64,000 nucleotides of DNA from JAIYDQ01 sp034408855 (GTDB lineage: Bacteria > Planctomycetota > Planctomycetia > Pirellulales > Pirellulaceae): the NCBI GenBank assembly GCA_034408855.1, contig JAWXCK010000156.1, positions 1 to 64,000 on the forward strand, given 5' to 3'. This document shows positions 1-9,508 of this stretch, in pieces. The notes beneath the pieces were generated by a model. That model did not search any database. It was not told the DNA's origin and saw nothing but the letters and a program-made list of their open reading frames with translations. The stretch's first letter is position 1. Every line of letters starts with the position of its first letter. Position numbers and translations under genes: made by a program.

Positions 1-22
1 CGATGCGCCAAAGGCGCTCGGC

Positions 23-58
23 AACCCGCCGGACTGATCGTCTGGTGGGTTGTTTTTC
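23..58. terminator. Rho-independent terminator of a gene left of the window
   Basis: A 12-bp arm (23-34) pairs with 40-51 across a 5-nt loop, with G-U wobbles, and is followed on the plus strand by a T-rich run. It most likely ends a plus-strand gene that lies to the left of the window. No coding sequence is visible between here and 272. Confidence 0.6.
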
Positions 59-271
59 TTCAACTTTGGACATCGGAGTGATGCCTCAAAAATCCAATGT
101 GAAACGGGTGTCCGTTGAAACTTCGGTTTTCTATTCGTAACGATAAATAGTCAATTTTGCCCCACAGATTCTGCGGAAGAGCCTCTTGTTTTGGGATCTT
201 TAACAAGATCCACTACGTTTTCAAGTATTCTCGGACATTATGCGGTATTGTGCTTTAAAAGGACCGATCTT

Positions 272-1462
272 ATGAGATTCATGCTGGTTACGTTGTTTGG
301 GATTCTACTTGGCCTAAACCTTCAGGGCGATAAGCGAGCGAACGCGGCCGATCTGCCAGTCGGCTTTCAAAAACTGGCGATCGGTGACCCCGCTCCAGAC
401 TTTAAGCTGCCAGGAATTGATGATCGCGATTGGACGCTCGATGACTTTCGAGATGCTAACGTGTTCATGGTTTACTTTACGTCGAATCATTGCCCCATTT
501 GTCATGCTCACGACCCGCGGCTGATGAAGCTCGTAAAAGAATTGACGGGTAAGAGCTTAGCCATTGTCGCCATCAACCCTAATTCGGGAGACGGACTGAG
601 GCAGGACGAGCTTGGCTATTCGAAATACGACGACAGCTTCGAACATATGAAATTCTACGCAAAAGACGAAGGGTTCACGTTTCCCTATCTTTACGACGGC
701 GAAACACAGGCTGTCGCGAAAAGATATGGTTGCTTAGCCACTCCTCATGTTTTCATTTTCGATCGTGAACGCAAGTTGCGTTATCAAGGTTGGTTCGACG
801 ATTCTCGATTCCCCGATCCGTCGACCGTAAAACGGCAGGATGCGCGTGAAGCGATTCTCGCATTGCTCGATGGGAAACCCGTTCCTGTCGAAGAAACGAA
901 GCCCTTCGGTTGCTCGACCAAATGGCGAGAAAAAATAGCCGTGGTTACGAAAGACAACGAAACATGGGAGCAGATGCCAGTAACGCTAGACAGTATCGAT
1001 GCGGCCGGCGTAGCCAAGCTTGTCAAAAACGACACCGAAAAATACCGCTTATTCAACGTATGGTCGACGACCTGTGGTCCATGCCGAGTCGAGTTCCCTG
1101 GGTTGGTTCGCGTTTCGCGGCGGATGGGACTTCGGAAATTCGAGCTGATTACGATCAGCACCGACTTGCCTGAAGACCGTGAGGCTGCTTCTGCATTCCT
1201 GGACAAGCAGCGCGCCGCACTGCCGGCTAAGTTGCGACCGACCCTAGAAAAGGAGGGGCGAACTTCCAACAACTATCTTTACACCGAAGCGAGTATGGAT
1301 AGCCTTATCCAAGCTCTGGATCCAGCCTGGGAAGGTCCTCAACCACACACCGTCTTCGTAGCGCCGGGTGGCAAAGTTCTGTTCCGCCACACAGGCGAAC
1401 TTGGCGAAGAAGAACTTCTCGCGAAGCTACTCGAGTTCATGTCGACCGGCTATCAGCCTTAA
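272..1462 (+). CDS. Exported protein with two thioredoxin-like (redoxin/TlpA) domains
   Basis: This is a 396-residue protein with an N-terminal signal peptide (hydrophobic stretch at about 3-18). The first AhpC/TSA-redoxin-type domain (about 35-200) has the redox pair Cys74-Pro-Ile-Cys77. The second thioredoxin-fold domain (about 230-390) has Cys268-Gly-Pro-Cys271, followed by a cis-Pro-like region. The family role is thiol-disulfide exchange or peroxide/disulfide chemistry outside the cytoplasm; the substrate is unknown. ATG at 272 is preferred to an in-frame TTG at 191, because the signal peptide begins there and an AAGGA-like site precedes it. It stands alone, convergent with the PEP-CTERM gene. 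Confidence 0.85.
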   Translation: MRFMLVTLFGILLGLNLQGDKRANAADLPVGFQKLAIGDPAPDFKLPGIDDRDWTLDDFRDANVFMVYFTSNHCPICHAHDPRLMKLVKELTGKSLAIVAINPNSGDGLRQDELGYSKYDDSFEHMKFYAKDEGFTFPYLYDGETQAVAKRYGCLATPHVFIFDRERKLRYQGWFDDSRFPDPSTVKRQDAREAILALLDGKPVPVEETKPFGCSTKWREKIAVVTKDNETWEQMPVTLDSIDAAGVAKLVKNDTEKYRLFNVWSTTCGPCRVEFPGLVRVSRRMGLRKFELITISTDLPEDREAASAFLDKQRAALPAKLRPTLEKEGRTSNNYLYTEASMDSLIQALDPAWEGPQPHTVFVAPGGKVLFRHTGELGEEELLAKLLEFMSTGYQP

Positions 1463-1466
1463 AAAA

Positions 1467-1550
1467 GTTCGCAGTTCCGCCTTAAGGCGGTTAAAACTCT
1501 AACAGATAGCCAACGTTCAAGATCGCAAGCTAAAGCCGAAACTACGAACC
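1467..1550. repeat. Dispersed repeat, copy 1 (pair with 51254-51341)
   Basis: An 84-bp intergenic element. It starts with a small palindrome around GCCTTAAGGC at 1479-1490, has a variable centre, and ends with GCTAAAGCC and an ACTACGAACC tail. The reverse complement of 51254-51341 has the same order of blocks. Part of the same motif recurs at 10996-11007. This is seen directly in the sequence; it is probably a non-autonomous or REP-like element, but its function is unknown. Confidence 0.55.
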
Positions 1551-1557
1551 GACAACG

Positions 1558-1590
1558 AAAAAAAGGCGAACGCAATGTTCGCCTTTTCTT
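1558..1590. terminator. Bidirectional terminator between convergent genes
   Basis: An 11-bp perfect stem (1561-1571 with 1577-1587) has a GCAAT loop. It is flanked by A-runs on the left and T-rich sequence on the right, so it can serve both the plus-strand thioredoxin gene and the minus-strand PEP-CTERM gene. Confidence 0.75.
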
Positions 1591-1614
1591 TGCATTTCAA
1601 TGAATTTCGACGAC

Positions 1615-2310
1615 CTACAAGCTGCGTCGGCGGCGACGAGCAAAGCCGACTAAGCCAGCCACAGCGGCAAGACCGAGCGAGCTCGGCTCTGGAACGGCTG
1701 CTACACCAACATCGTCGACGCGAAATATTCCTTGTCCGCTAAAGGAAACAGTCGCACCAGTAAACGCACTTGTCGTATCGACGATCCCGAGGAAATACCC
1801 GTTCGTCGCACCCGAAATGAGTTGCGCATTCGCCGCAACCGTATCGGCAGAAGTGGTGTTAATACCCGAGGTAACCGAAAGACGCCCAAAGCTTGGAACA
1901 ATACTTAAATCGGTTGGAGAAGACATCGTGAGTTTGACGGCGCGCGTTCCGGCTGGGAGGACCAAATCAAACGTATCACCACCGGTGAAGTCCGATACAA
2001 TCGGATCGTCGAATCCTAGGAAATTCGTTCCCGACGGAGTAAATCCGCCAGAAAGTGTAGTTGAATCGACTCGCAACGGAGTTGCGGCGCTACCTGCAAA
2101 TCCAATTCCAGCCGCAGTGAAAGCAAGCCCTCTGGAGCCAGTCGCTTCTGCTTCAAAATTGGTAAAGTTCTGGTCGATAAGGCCGCTCGTTACCAATTGA
2201 GCATCATAAGTCGCTTTGTTGAAAAACGTAAGTAAAGCAGCCGAGGCCGACTTGGGAGCAAGGAGCATTGCGGCTAAACCAGCCGCGAGAAAAGCGTTCC
2301 GTAGGATCAT
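1615..2310 (-). CDS. PEP-CTERM sorting domain protein
   Basis: This 231-residue secreted protein has an N-terminal signal peptide, a beta-rich low-complexity body and a classic C-terminal PEP-CTERM tail: Val-Pro-Glu-Pro, then a hydrophobic helix, then a run of arginines. Such tails are recognised by exosortase and link the protein to extracellular matrix export. The ligand or role of the body is not recognisable. ATG at 2310 was chosen because GGAG lies about 8 nt upstream; a TTG further upstream overlaps that site. No exosortase gene is in the window. Confidence 0.85.
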   Translation of the reverse strand: MILRNAFLAAGLAAMLLAPKSASAALLTFFNKATYDAQLVTSGLIDQNFTNFEAEATGSRGLAFTAAGIGFAGSAATPLRVDSTTLSGGFTPSGTNFLGFDDPIVSDFTGGDTFDLVLPAGTRAVKLTMSSPTDLSIVPSFGRLSVTSGINTTSADTVAANAQLISGATNGYFLGIVDTTSAFTGATVSFSGQGIFRVDDVGVAAVPEPSSLGLAAVAGLVGFARRRRRSL

Positions 2311-2328
2311 CGTTGTACATCGCTCCAA

Positions 2329-2627
2329 AATTAACCGTGAAAAGAATTGATTAGTTAAACCTCATAGCTACCTAACGCCCTCTTAGTACTCAGAATAACC
2401 CGACTGGGTAAGAAATAACACCCTGAAGTCAATATTTTTCAAAACTTTTCCGGAAAGTCGGCTTTTGTGATGGCAATCGGCTGTTCGATTTTTCGAGGCA
2501 ATCCACGTGTTTTTGGAGCCCGTGTCATGCGCCCAATGCCGCTGACTTTCGTAGCGGTACGCCGCGAGGGGGCTTGTTGATTCATCTATGTGAAAAACCC
2601 GAAGTTATTTTTGACCTGTTGCTTAGA
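2329..2627. other. Intergenic region carrying a short dispersed repeat
   Basis: No gene is seen. The block at 2531-2565 (beginning GCCCAATGCC, with CTTTCGTAGCG in the middle) closely matches 35546-35580. The rest is AT-rich and probably holds the upstream signals of the PEP-CTERM gene and the 3' end of the prpD transcript. Confidence 0.5.
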
Positions 2628-4109
2628 TTATACGACTTGCGGTTGGATTGTTAACACGTTCATCACTTCTGAAATGCGCAAGTCGCAAAGCGACTCGGTC
2701 GATGCAAAGGTCTTGAGCAGCGAGTTGACTTTGGATTCATCTAATCTTTTTCCGGCGTTGTACCGAAATTTCTTTCTGAGCGGTTCAATGGCCTCATTCC
2801 TTCGCCGACGGTGCCCCAAAGGAAATTCGACTTCTATCGGATCGGTTGTCGAGCCATCGATAAATTGGACTTCAATGCGATTGGAAATCGATCGCAAATC
2901 GGGGTCTAAGTAGTCGCGAGTGTATCGAGGATCTTCGATGATCTTCATTTTGCTGCGAAGCTTGTCGATCCGTGGGTCAGAAGCGGCCGCTGCTTCATAG
3001 TGCTCGGCATTCAGCTCACCGTGCAGCATGGCAACTGCGGCGATGTACTGTAAACAGTGATCGCGATCGGCCGGGTTTACCAAAGGACCTTTCTTATCGA
3101 TGATGCGGATTGCGGACTCTTGTGTATAGATACGAATTTCTTGGATTTCGTCGAGTCGAGTTTTTAAGAGCGGATGCAAAGTCATTGCGGCCTCGGCAGC
3201 CGTCTGCGCATGGAACTCGGCAGGGAAGCTGACTTTGAAAAGGATGTTCTCCATCACGTAGCTGGCAAATGGTCGGCTAACCTCGACCGACTTTCCATCC
3301 AAGACCACCTCATGGAATCCCCATCGAGGTGCTGTCATGGCGGAGGCATATCCCATTTCACCTGCCATCGTCCACAATGCCAATTGGACTGCTCGTTGCG
3401 TCGCATCGCCGGCTGCCCAACTTTTTCGAGAGCCAGTATTGGGAGCATGTCGATAGGTTCTGAGCGCCCCGCCATCTAGCCAAGCAAGGCTGACGGCATC
3501 CGCGATCTGCTTCGCGCTTCCTCCTAGCATCGAACAGGCAACGGCCGTCGATGCGATGCGAACTAAAAGTACATGGTCGAGACCTACTCGATTGAATCCG
3601 TTTTCGAGTGCGAGGATCCCTTGTATCTCGTAAGCTTTAATGGCTGCTTCTAATACATCGCCGACTGTCCATTCTCGTTGAGCCTGCCAGGCGTTATCGG
3701 GATTGCGATCCAAATAGTCGGCCAATGCAAGGATCGCGCCGAAATTATCCGAAGGATGTCCCCATTCGGCGGCCAGCCATGTGTCGTTGTAGTCCAACCA
3801 TCGAATCATACAGCCGATATTGAATGCGGCTTTGACCGGTTCCAATTCCCAGGCCGTGCCTGGGACGCGGGCACCGCCATTCAAAGTTGCGCCAGGAACG
3901 ACTGGTCCTAGCAATCGAACGCAGGCTGGATACTCGAGGGCCAGTAGTCCGCATCCGAGACTATCGAGCAAGCACCAACGAGCCGTATCCATCGCCTCAC
4001 ATCCAAACTCATGCTTTTCAGCCGCATACTCGGCAATCGCAAGCAGCACCGGATCATAAACGCGAGCCGAACTCGCAACCGTTGGTTCCATTTGTCCCAT
4101 CATTTCCAT
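2628..4109 (-). CDS. prpD: 2-methylcitrate dehydratase (MmgE/PrpD family)
   Basis: This 493-residue protein matches MmgE/PrpD along its length (PrpD is about 480 residues). PrpD dehydrates 2-methylcitrate to 2-methyl-cis-aconitate in the methylcitrate cycle, which oxidises propionyl-CoA to pyruvate and succinate. Family signatures visible include the RWLDYNDTW segment with a nearby GHPSDN near residue 120, and the KVSFPAEFHAQ segment in the C-terminal half. It is divergent from prpB-prpC, so all three probably use the 150-bp gap at 4110-4261. Several ATGs are clustered at the N-terminus (residues 1, 3, 4 and 7), so the exact start is uncertain. The direct neighbours make PrpD more likely than another MmgE-type dehydratase. 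Confidence 0.9.
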   Translation of the reverse strand: MEMMGQMEPTVASSARVYDPVLLAIAEYAAEKHEFGCEAMDTARWCLLDSLGCGLLALEYPACVRLLGPVVPGATLNGGARVPGTAWELEPVKAAFNIGCMIRWLDYNDTWLAAEWGHPSDNFGAILALADYLDRNPDNAWQAQREWTVGDVLEAAIKAYEIQGILALENGFNRVGLDHVLLVRIASTAVACSMLGGSAKQIADAVSLAWLDGGALRTYRHAPNTGSRKSWAAGDATQRAVQLALWTMAGEMGYASAMTAPRWGFHEVVLDGKSVEVSRPFASYVMENILFKVSFPAEFHAQTAAEAAMTLHPLLKTRLDEIQEIRIYTQESAIRIIDKKGPLVNPADRDHCLQYIAAVAMLHGELNAEHYEAAAASDPRIDKLRSKMKIIEDPRYTRDYLDPDLRSISNRIEVQFIDGSTTDPIEVEFPLGHRRRRNEAIEPLRKKFRYNAGKRLDESKVNSLLKTFASTESLCDLRISEVMNVLTIQPQVV

Positions 4110-4261
4110 TCTTTTTATGAAGCTAGAGAAGGTCGCAAGATTACATCAGATCGAGAATTATCGCTACCATCTTGTCAATCGACACGCAATTCATTCGAAT
4201 CCAGTAATGTGGTATTGATCGAACCATCTATATTCTTAACTAAATCGCCGAAGCCAAATTG

Positions 4262-5140
4262 ATGAATGACCCAAGCCCAGGGGCACGATTTCGACTTGCT
4301 ATGCAAAGCGAACGTCCGTTGCAAATCGTAGGCGCGGTGAACGCACTCTGCGCAATGCAAGCTGAACGAGCTGGATTTCGGGCACTTTATCTTTCAGGAG
4401 CGGGCGTAGCCAATGCTTCTCACGGTTTGCCGGACCTCGGCGTAACAAGCATGAACGATGTCGTTCTCGATGCAGCACGAATTACCGCTGCATCGTCGCT
4501 GCCGTTGCTGGTCGATATCGATACGGGATGGGGAACAGAACTGACGATCCAGCGGGCGATCCGCGAATTTGAACGAATCGGTGCCGCCGGGGTCCATCTC
4601 GAAGATCAAGTCGCCGACAAACGTTGTGGCCACCGACCCGGCAAGCAACTCGTCGAGACAGGCGAAATGTGCGCTCGAATCGAAGCGGCAATATCCAGTC
4701 GCCTCGACAACAGCTTTGTGATTATGGCTCGAACAGATGCAGCCAGTGTGGAAGGAATCGAAGCTGCCATCGGTCGCGCGCAAGCTTATGTTGCTTCTGG
4801 TGCCGACATGATTTTCGCTGAAGCCATTGAGTCGCTCGATGACTATCGGCGTTTTGTCGACGCTGTTTCCGTATCCGTCTTGGCGAACCTAACGGAATTC
4901 GGGCGCACGCCTTCATTTTCATTAGATGAACTCAATTCGGTGGGCGTTCGAATGGCACTCTATCCGTTGACTGCTTTTCGAGCGATGAACGCGGCAGCGA
5001 AAGCGACTTACGAAGTGATTCGCCAAAAAGGTTCGCAGCGTTCAATCCTCGATCGATTGCAAACTCGAGAGCAACTTTACGAAATTTTAAATTACCACGT
5101 AGCAGAGCGCAAAATCGACCAGCAGAAAATTCAACCATGA
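4262..5140 (+). CDS. prpB: Methylisocitrate lyase
   Basis: This 292-residue protein of the isocitrate lyase/PEP mutase superfamily cleaves 2-methylisocitrate to pyruvate and succinate. The catalytic loop KRCGH is present (Cys122 by the ATG start), with the metal-binding DIDTGWG segment at about 85-91 and LEDQ at 113-116. ATG at 4262 is preferred; the adjacent in-frame TTG at 4259 adds one residue. The stop overlaps the prpC start by 4 nt (ATGA), which indicates translational coupling. Confidence 0.93.
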   Translation: MNDPSPGARFRLAMQSERPLQIVGAVNALCAMQAERAGFRALYLSGAGVANASHGLPDLGVTSMNDVVLDAARITAASSLPLLVDIDTGWGTELTIQRAIREFERIGAAGVHLEDQVADKRCGHRPGKQLVETGEMCARIEAAISSRLDNSFVIMARTDAASVEGIEAAIGRAQAYVASGADMIFAEAIESLDDYRRFVDAVSVSVLANLTEFGRTPSFSLDELNSVGVRMALYPLTAFRAMNAAAKATYEVIRQKGSQRSILDRLQTREQLYEILNYHVAERKIDQQKIQP

Positions 5141-6270
5141 ACAAAATAGCCAAGGGCGGACTTGAAGGAATCGTCGCCGGTCAAACACGACTGTCGACCG
5201 TCGGCATCGACGGCGTTGGTCTGACGTACCTCGGTTACTCGATCGAAGATCTTGCCGAGCACGCCACTTTTGAAGAGGTGGCCTATCTGTTGCTCTACGG
5301 TCATTTGCCTAACAAGTCCGAGCTACAACAATTCAAAGGACGGTTGGCAAAGCAGCGAGGGATACCTGGGCCTTTGAAGATTGTCCTAGAGCAACTTCCG
5401 AAATCATCGCATCCGATGGACGTGCTTCGCACCGGATGCTCGATGCTCGGGGCGCTCGAGCCGGAAAGGGATTTCTCGGAACAATGGCAAGTTGCCGAGC
5501 GGTTGCTGGCTGTCATGCCATCGGTCTTAGTGTACTGGTTTAATTTCCAGAGCTCGGGAAGTCGCACGGACGTCGAAACAGATAGCTCGTCGATCGCCGA
5601 GCATTTTCTTCAAATGCTGCATGGTCAGAAACCTTCGGAGCTTCATCAACGGGCGATGGATGTCTCGCTGATTCTCTACGCCGAACACGAGTTTAATGCT
5701 TCGACGTTTACGGCCCGCATTGTTGCATCGACTTTATCCGATATATATTCGGCCATCACGGCTGGCATCGGCGCGCTACGCGGACCATTGCATGGCGGAG
5801 CCAACGAAGCGGCTATGGAGTTGATCGATCGCTTTGAGAGTCCAGAGATCGCCGAGAAAACATTGTTAGCAATGTTAGCTCGAAAAGAAAAGATCATGGG
5901 CTTTGGTCACCGCGTCTATAAAAAATGCGATCCGCGATCGGACTTGATTCAAGTTTGGGCTCGGCGTCTGTGTCAAGCTAAGGGCGACGTGCGACTTTAT
6001 CCAGTTTCTGAACGGATCGAACAGGTCATGCGGCGTGAGAAGGGGATGTTTCCTAACCTCGATTTTTATAGTGCCTCAGTCTATCGTTGCCTGGGAATAC
6101 CGACCAACATGTTCACGCCGTTATTCGTGCTATCGCGAATATCAGGCTGGGCCGGGCATATTTTCGAACAGCGAGCTGATAACCGACTGATTCGACCCTC
6201 GGCGGACTATACGGGACCAAGCGGGCAAGCCTGGGTTCCGATTGAACATCGACCAGATTTGACCCACTGA
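5137..6270 (+). CDS. prpC: 2-methylcitrate synthase (citrate synthase family)
   Basis: This 377-residue citrate synthase fold protein has the catalytic residues His219 (in GPLHGGA), His258 (in FGHRVY) and Asp309 (in NLDFY), with the EHEFNAST segment at 183-190. The length fits the short type-II-like 2-methylcitrate/citrate synthases. Family knowledge alone does not separate citrate from methylcitrate synthase. The overlapping prpB and the divergent prpD argue for condensation of propionyl-CoA with oxaloacetate. Confidence 0.9.
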   Translation: MNKIAKGGLEGIVAGQTRLSTVGIDGVGLTYLGYSIEDLAEHATFEEVAYLLLYGHLPNKSELQQFKGRLAKQRGIPGPLKIVLEQLPKSSHPMDVLRTGCSMLGALEPERDFSEQWQVAERLLAVMPSVLVYWFNFQSSGSRTDVETDSSSIAEHFLQMLHGQKPSELHQRAMDVSLILYAEHEFNASTFTARIVASTLSDIYSAITAGIGALRGPLHGGANEAAMELIDRFESPEIAEKTLLAMLARKEKIMGFGHRVYKKCDPRSDLIQVWARRLCQAKGDVRLYPVSERIEQVMRREKGMFPNLDFYSASVYRCLGIPTNMFTPLFVLSRISGWAGHIFEQRADNRLIRPSADYTGPSGQAWVPIEHRPDLTH

Positions 6271-6355
6271 GTCAATTCGGCTATTCTAAGTTATGTAAAC
6301 TTCTCACTACAGCTTGCATTTTCCCACCTTACTAGCCCTCAAGAGCATCTCTCTG

Positions 6356-9300
6356 ATGAATCGAATGCGGCGTCTGAAAACATGGTCTATTTTGTTTTGC
6401 TTGATCGGCTCGATGAGCATCGGCTTGATTGCGTCAGACGAAACTTCGTCGGCTGCCGATCTTGCACCGATTTCCTTCCAGCGCGATATCCGCCCGCTTC
6501 TTTCAGACCATTGTTTCGCGTGCCATGGCCCTGACGAACAGAAACGTGAATCCGAATTGAGACTCGATCAATTCGAAGGTGCCATGAATCGAGGAGCCTT
6601 GGTTCCTGGGGATTCGGAAGAAAGCTTGGTTTGGCAGCGGATCTCTAGCGATGATCCTGAGACGCTGATGCCACCGCCGCATTTCAATAAGCCACTCAAT
6701 CCAACGCAGCGAGAACTCATTCGACGCTGGATCGAGTCAGGTGCCGAATTTCAACAACATTGGGCTTTTGTCGCTCCGCAAAAACCGACTGTTCCGGCCA
6801 ATGGTGAAGAAAATCCGATCGACGCGTTCTTGTTGCAACGACTACAAAAAGACAATTTGCGTTTGTCTCGCCCTGCCGATCCTCGGACGCTTATTCGCCG
6901 AATTACGCTCGACCTTACGGGACTCCCACCCACGCCGGCGGATGTCGAGGCATTTGTTGCCGACAAAAGTGATGATGCCGTAACTCGATTGATTGAATCG
7001 TTGATGAGCCGAGTTAGCTACGGCGAGCACATGGCTCGTTACTGGCTTGACTTAGCGAGGTATGCCGATACTCATGGATTGCATTTGGATAATGAGCGAT
7101 CGATGTGGCCGTACCGAGATTGGGTTGTTCGAGCGTTCCAGCAAAATATTCCTTTCGATGAATTCACGCGATGGCAATTGGCGGGCGACTTGCTCGATAA
7201 CCCGACCCGCGAACAGCTCATTGCATCAGGTTTCAATCGGTGTAATGTTACCACCAGCGAGGGTGGGAGCATTGCTGAAGAATGGGTCTATCGTTACGCC
7301 GTCGATCGGACGACGACGGCTGCCGAAGTTTGGATGGGATTAACAGCAGGCTGCGCCGTTTGTCACGATCACAAATTCGATCCGCTTTCGACGCGCGAGT
7401 ATTATTCAATGTACGCATTTTTTCACAGTGCCGCCGACCCGGCAATGGACGGAAATAAAGTGGATACGCCACCCATCCTCAAACTGCGAAGCGACGATGA
7501 AAGCCAAAAAATAGCTGCCTTGAATCGAAAGCTTACTAAAGCCGATCGCGATTACAAGAAAGCCATTTCTGAATTCGATTACGTTGATCCAGGTGAACAA
7601 GACCCGCCGCCGCCGATGCGAACGCTCGATAGCGTTTGGTTCGAAGATGCATTTCCGTCCGGTGCCAAACTCCAAAATACCGGAGAGGCATTGATGCTGA
7701 TCGATGACGAGCAAGGCCCTGTCTTCAGCGGTAAGTTTGCGGTGCGACGAAAAGCAAGCGGACTTGGTCAAGATAATTTTAACGAAGGTGCGGAAGCGAT
7801 GGTCTTTCCAACTGGCGGGAAAATCTTTGTCCAATGCTTTCTAGATCCAGACGATCCACCAGAAACGATCATGCTTCAGTTTCATACCGACGGTTGGAAG
7901 CATCGCGCGGTGTGGGGTGCTGAAGAGAAGATCGGATTCGGAAAAGCCAATACGCCGGAAAAGTTTTTAGCAGGCGAACTACCAGCGACCGGCCAGTGGG
8001 TTGAACTGGAAATCAATCCGGCAAAAGTTGGATTGAAAGCCGGGAGCAAAATCACTGGTTTTGCGTTTACGCAATTCGGCGGGACGGTAACCTGGGATCA
8101 GCTCTGTGTGCGGAGCAAAATCGACACGGCCAATGATCCGACGTGGTCGTATAAAATTTGGAAGGATCGCAACGCTGCCAAACCGGTAAAGGAATTGCCG
8201 GACGATTTGAAAGAGATTGTTCGCTCGAAAAAGATCGAGGATTGGACGGAAAAGGAAGCTCAAAGAATCTTTGAACAATGGCTCGAAAAGATCTATGTCG
8301 ACGACGATCAAGCTTTGAAATCGTTCAAGGATAAAAAGACTTCGATCGCAAAGGAAATCGAAGCGGTGGATGCGAATGTTCCGTTTACTTTCGTAATGGC
8401 CGACCTTCCGAAGTCGCGAGAAAGCTTTGTGATGATTCGCGGTGCGTACGACAAGCCAGGCGAAAAAGTTACACGACAAGTTCCCAGCTTTCTCCCTCCG
8501 TTGCCTGCAAAAATTGAAGGAAGCGAATACGACCGACTTGATTTGGCGAATTGGCTGGTAAGCGGTGCGCATCCGTTGACGGCTCGGGTGACGGTGAATC
8601 GATTGTGGCAACAGTTTTTTGGAACGGGCTTAGTTAAAACGAGCTCCGACTTCGGCTCACAGGGTGAACCGCCAAGCCATCCGGAGTTACTGGACTGGCT
8701 AGCCGTTCAATTCGTTGAAGATGGCTGGGACGTTCAGCGTTTTGCGAAGCGAATACTGACCAGCAAAGCTTATCGTCAAAGTTCTGCGGTCACCGAAGCC
8801 TTGCTACAGCATGATCCTGAAAACCGCTTGCTTGCTCGCGGTCCTCGATTTCGTTTGGATGCAGAAATCATTCGAGATCAAGCGTTGTTTGTGAGTGGGC
8901 TCTTGGTCGATGAAGTCGGCGGCAAAGGCGTGAAGCCTTATCAACCGCCGAACATTTGGGAACCTGTTGGCTTTGGGAATAGCAATACTCGCAACTATAC
9001 ACAAGGTAGCGGCGACGAACTCTATCGGCGAAGTCTTTATACGTTCCTCAAGCGAACCGCCCCGCCGCCTTTCATGTCGACCTTTGATGCTCCCAATCGC
9101 GAACAGAGCTGTGCTAATCGTGAACGCAGCAATACGCCGCTGCAAGCCTTGCAGCTCATGAACGACATCCAGCATGTCGAAGCGGCTCGGAATTTTGCTC
9201 AGCGAATTCTCTTAGAAGGAGGCAAGCAACCTAAGCAGCGGGTGCGTTGGGCTTGGCAAATAGTGACCGGTCGATATCCCAATGGCGTCGAACTCAAAAT

Positions 9301-9481
9301 GGCTAACGAGTTTCTTGCTCAACTATTAAAGCGTTATGATCAAGACAAGGAATCGGCGAAACAGCTCGTCGGCTATGGTGAAAGCAAAGCCGACGCGTCT
9401 GTCGAGCCAAGTGAATTAGCAGCCTATACCCTGCTCGCCAATTTGATTCTCAACCTAGATGAATCGATTTCAAAAAACTAA
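6356..9481 (+). CDS. Planctomycete cytochrome C / DUF1549 / DUF1553 protein
   Basis: A large exported protein of about 1041 residues with a signal peptide. Near the N-terminus it has a PSCyt1-type haem motif Cys-Phe-Ala-Cys-His (53-57), followed by a DUF1549 domain (about 130-340). A second CxxCH (CAVCH) lies towards the end of DUF1549. A middle beta-sandwich-like region (about 430-600) and a C-terminal DUF1553 domain (about 720-970) complete it. These proteins are abundant in planctomycetes and usually pair with DUF1501 proteins, as here (27 nt downstream). They are thought to act at the envelope, possibly in polysaccharide oxidation or breakdown, but the biochemical role is not established. 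ATG at 6356 is preferred to an upstream TTG at 6314. Confidence 0.9.
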   Translation: MNRMRRLKTWSILFCLIGSMSIGLIASDETSSAADLAPISFQRDIRPLLSDHCFACHGPDEQKRESELRLDQFEGAMNRGALVPGDSEESLVWQRISSDDPETLMPPPHFNKPLNPTQRELIRRWIESGAEFQQHWAFVAPQKPTVPANGEENPIDAFLLQRLQKDNLRLSRPADPRTLIRRITLDLTGLPPTPADVEAFVADKSDDAVTRLIESLMSRVSYGEHMARYWLDLARYADTHGLHLDNERSMWPYRDWVVRAFQQNIPFDEFTRWQLAGDLLDNPTREQLIASGFNRCNVTTSEGGSIAEEWVYRYAVDRTTTAAEVWMGLTAGCAVCHDHKFDPLSTREYYSMYAFFHSAADPAMDGNKVDTPPILKLRSDDESQKIAALNRKLTKADRDYKKAISEFDYVDPGEQDPPPPMRTLDSVWFEDAFPSGAKLQNTGEALMLIDDEQGPVFSGKFAVRRKASGLGQDNFNEGAEAMVFPTGGKIFVQCFLDPDDPPETIMLQFHTDGWKHRAVWGAEEKIGFGKANTPEKFLAGELPATGQWVELEINPAKVGLKAGSKITGFAFTQFGGTVTWDQLCVRSKIDTANDPTWSYKIWKDRNAAKPVKELPDDLKEIVRSKKIEDWTEKEAQRIFEQWLEKIYVDDDQALKSFKDKKTSIAKEIEAVDANVPFTFVMADLPKSRESFVMIRGAYDKPGEKVTRQVPSFLPPLPAKIEGSEYDRLDLANWLVSGAHPLTARVTVNRLWQQFFGTGLVKTSSDFGSQGEPPSHPELLDWLAVQFVEDGWDVQRFAKRILTSKAYRQSSAVTEALLQHDPENRLLARGPRFRLDAEIIRDQALFVSGLLVDEVGGKGVKPYQPPNIWEPVGFGNSNTRNYTQGSGDELYRRSLYTFLKRTAPPPFMSTFDAPNREQSCANRERSNTPLQALQLMNDIQHVEAARNFAQRILLEGGKQPKQRVRWAWQIVTGRYPNGVELKMANEFLAQLLKRYDQDKESAKQLVGYGESKADASVEPSELAAYTLLANLILNLDESISKN

Positions 9482-9508
9482 ACACTCGATCGACACTAAG
9501 CCACCATT

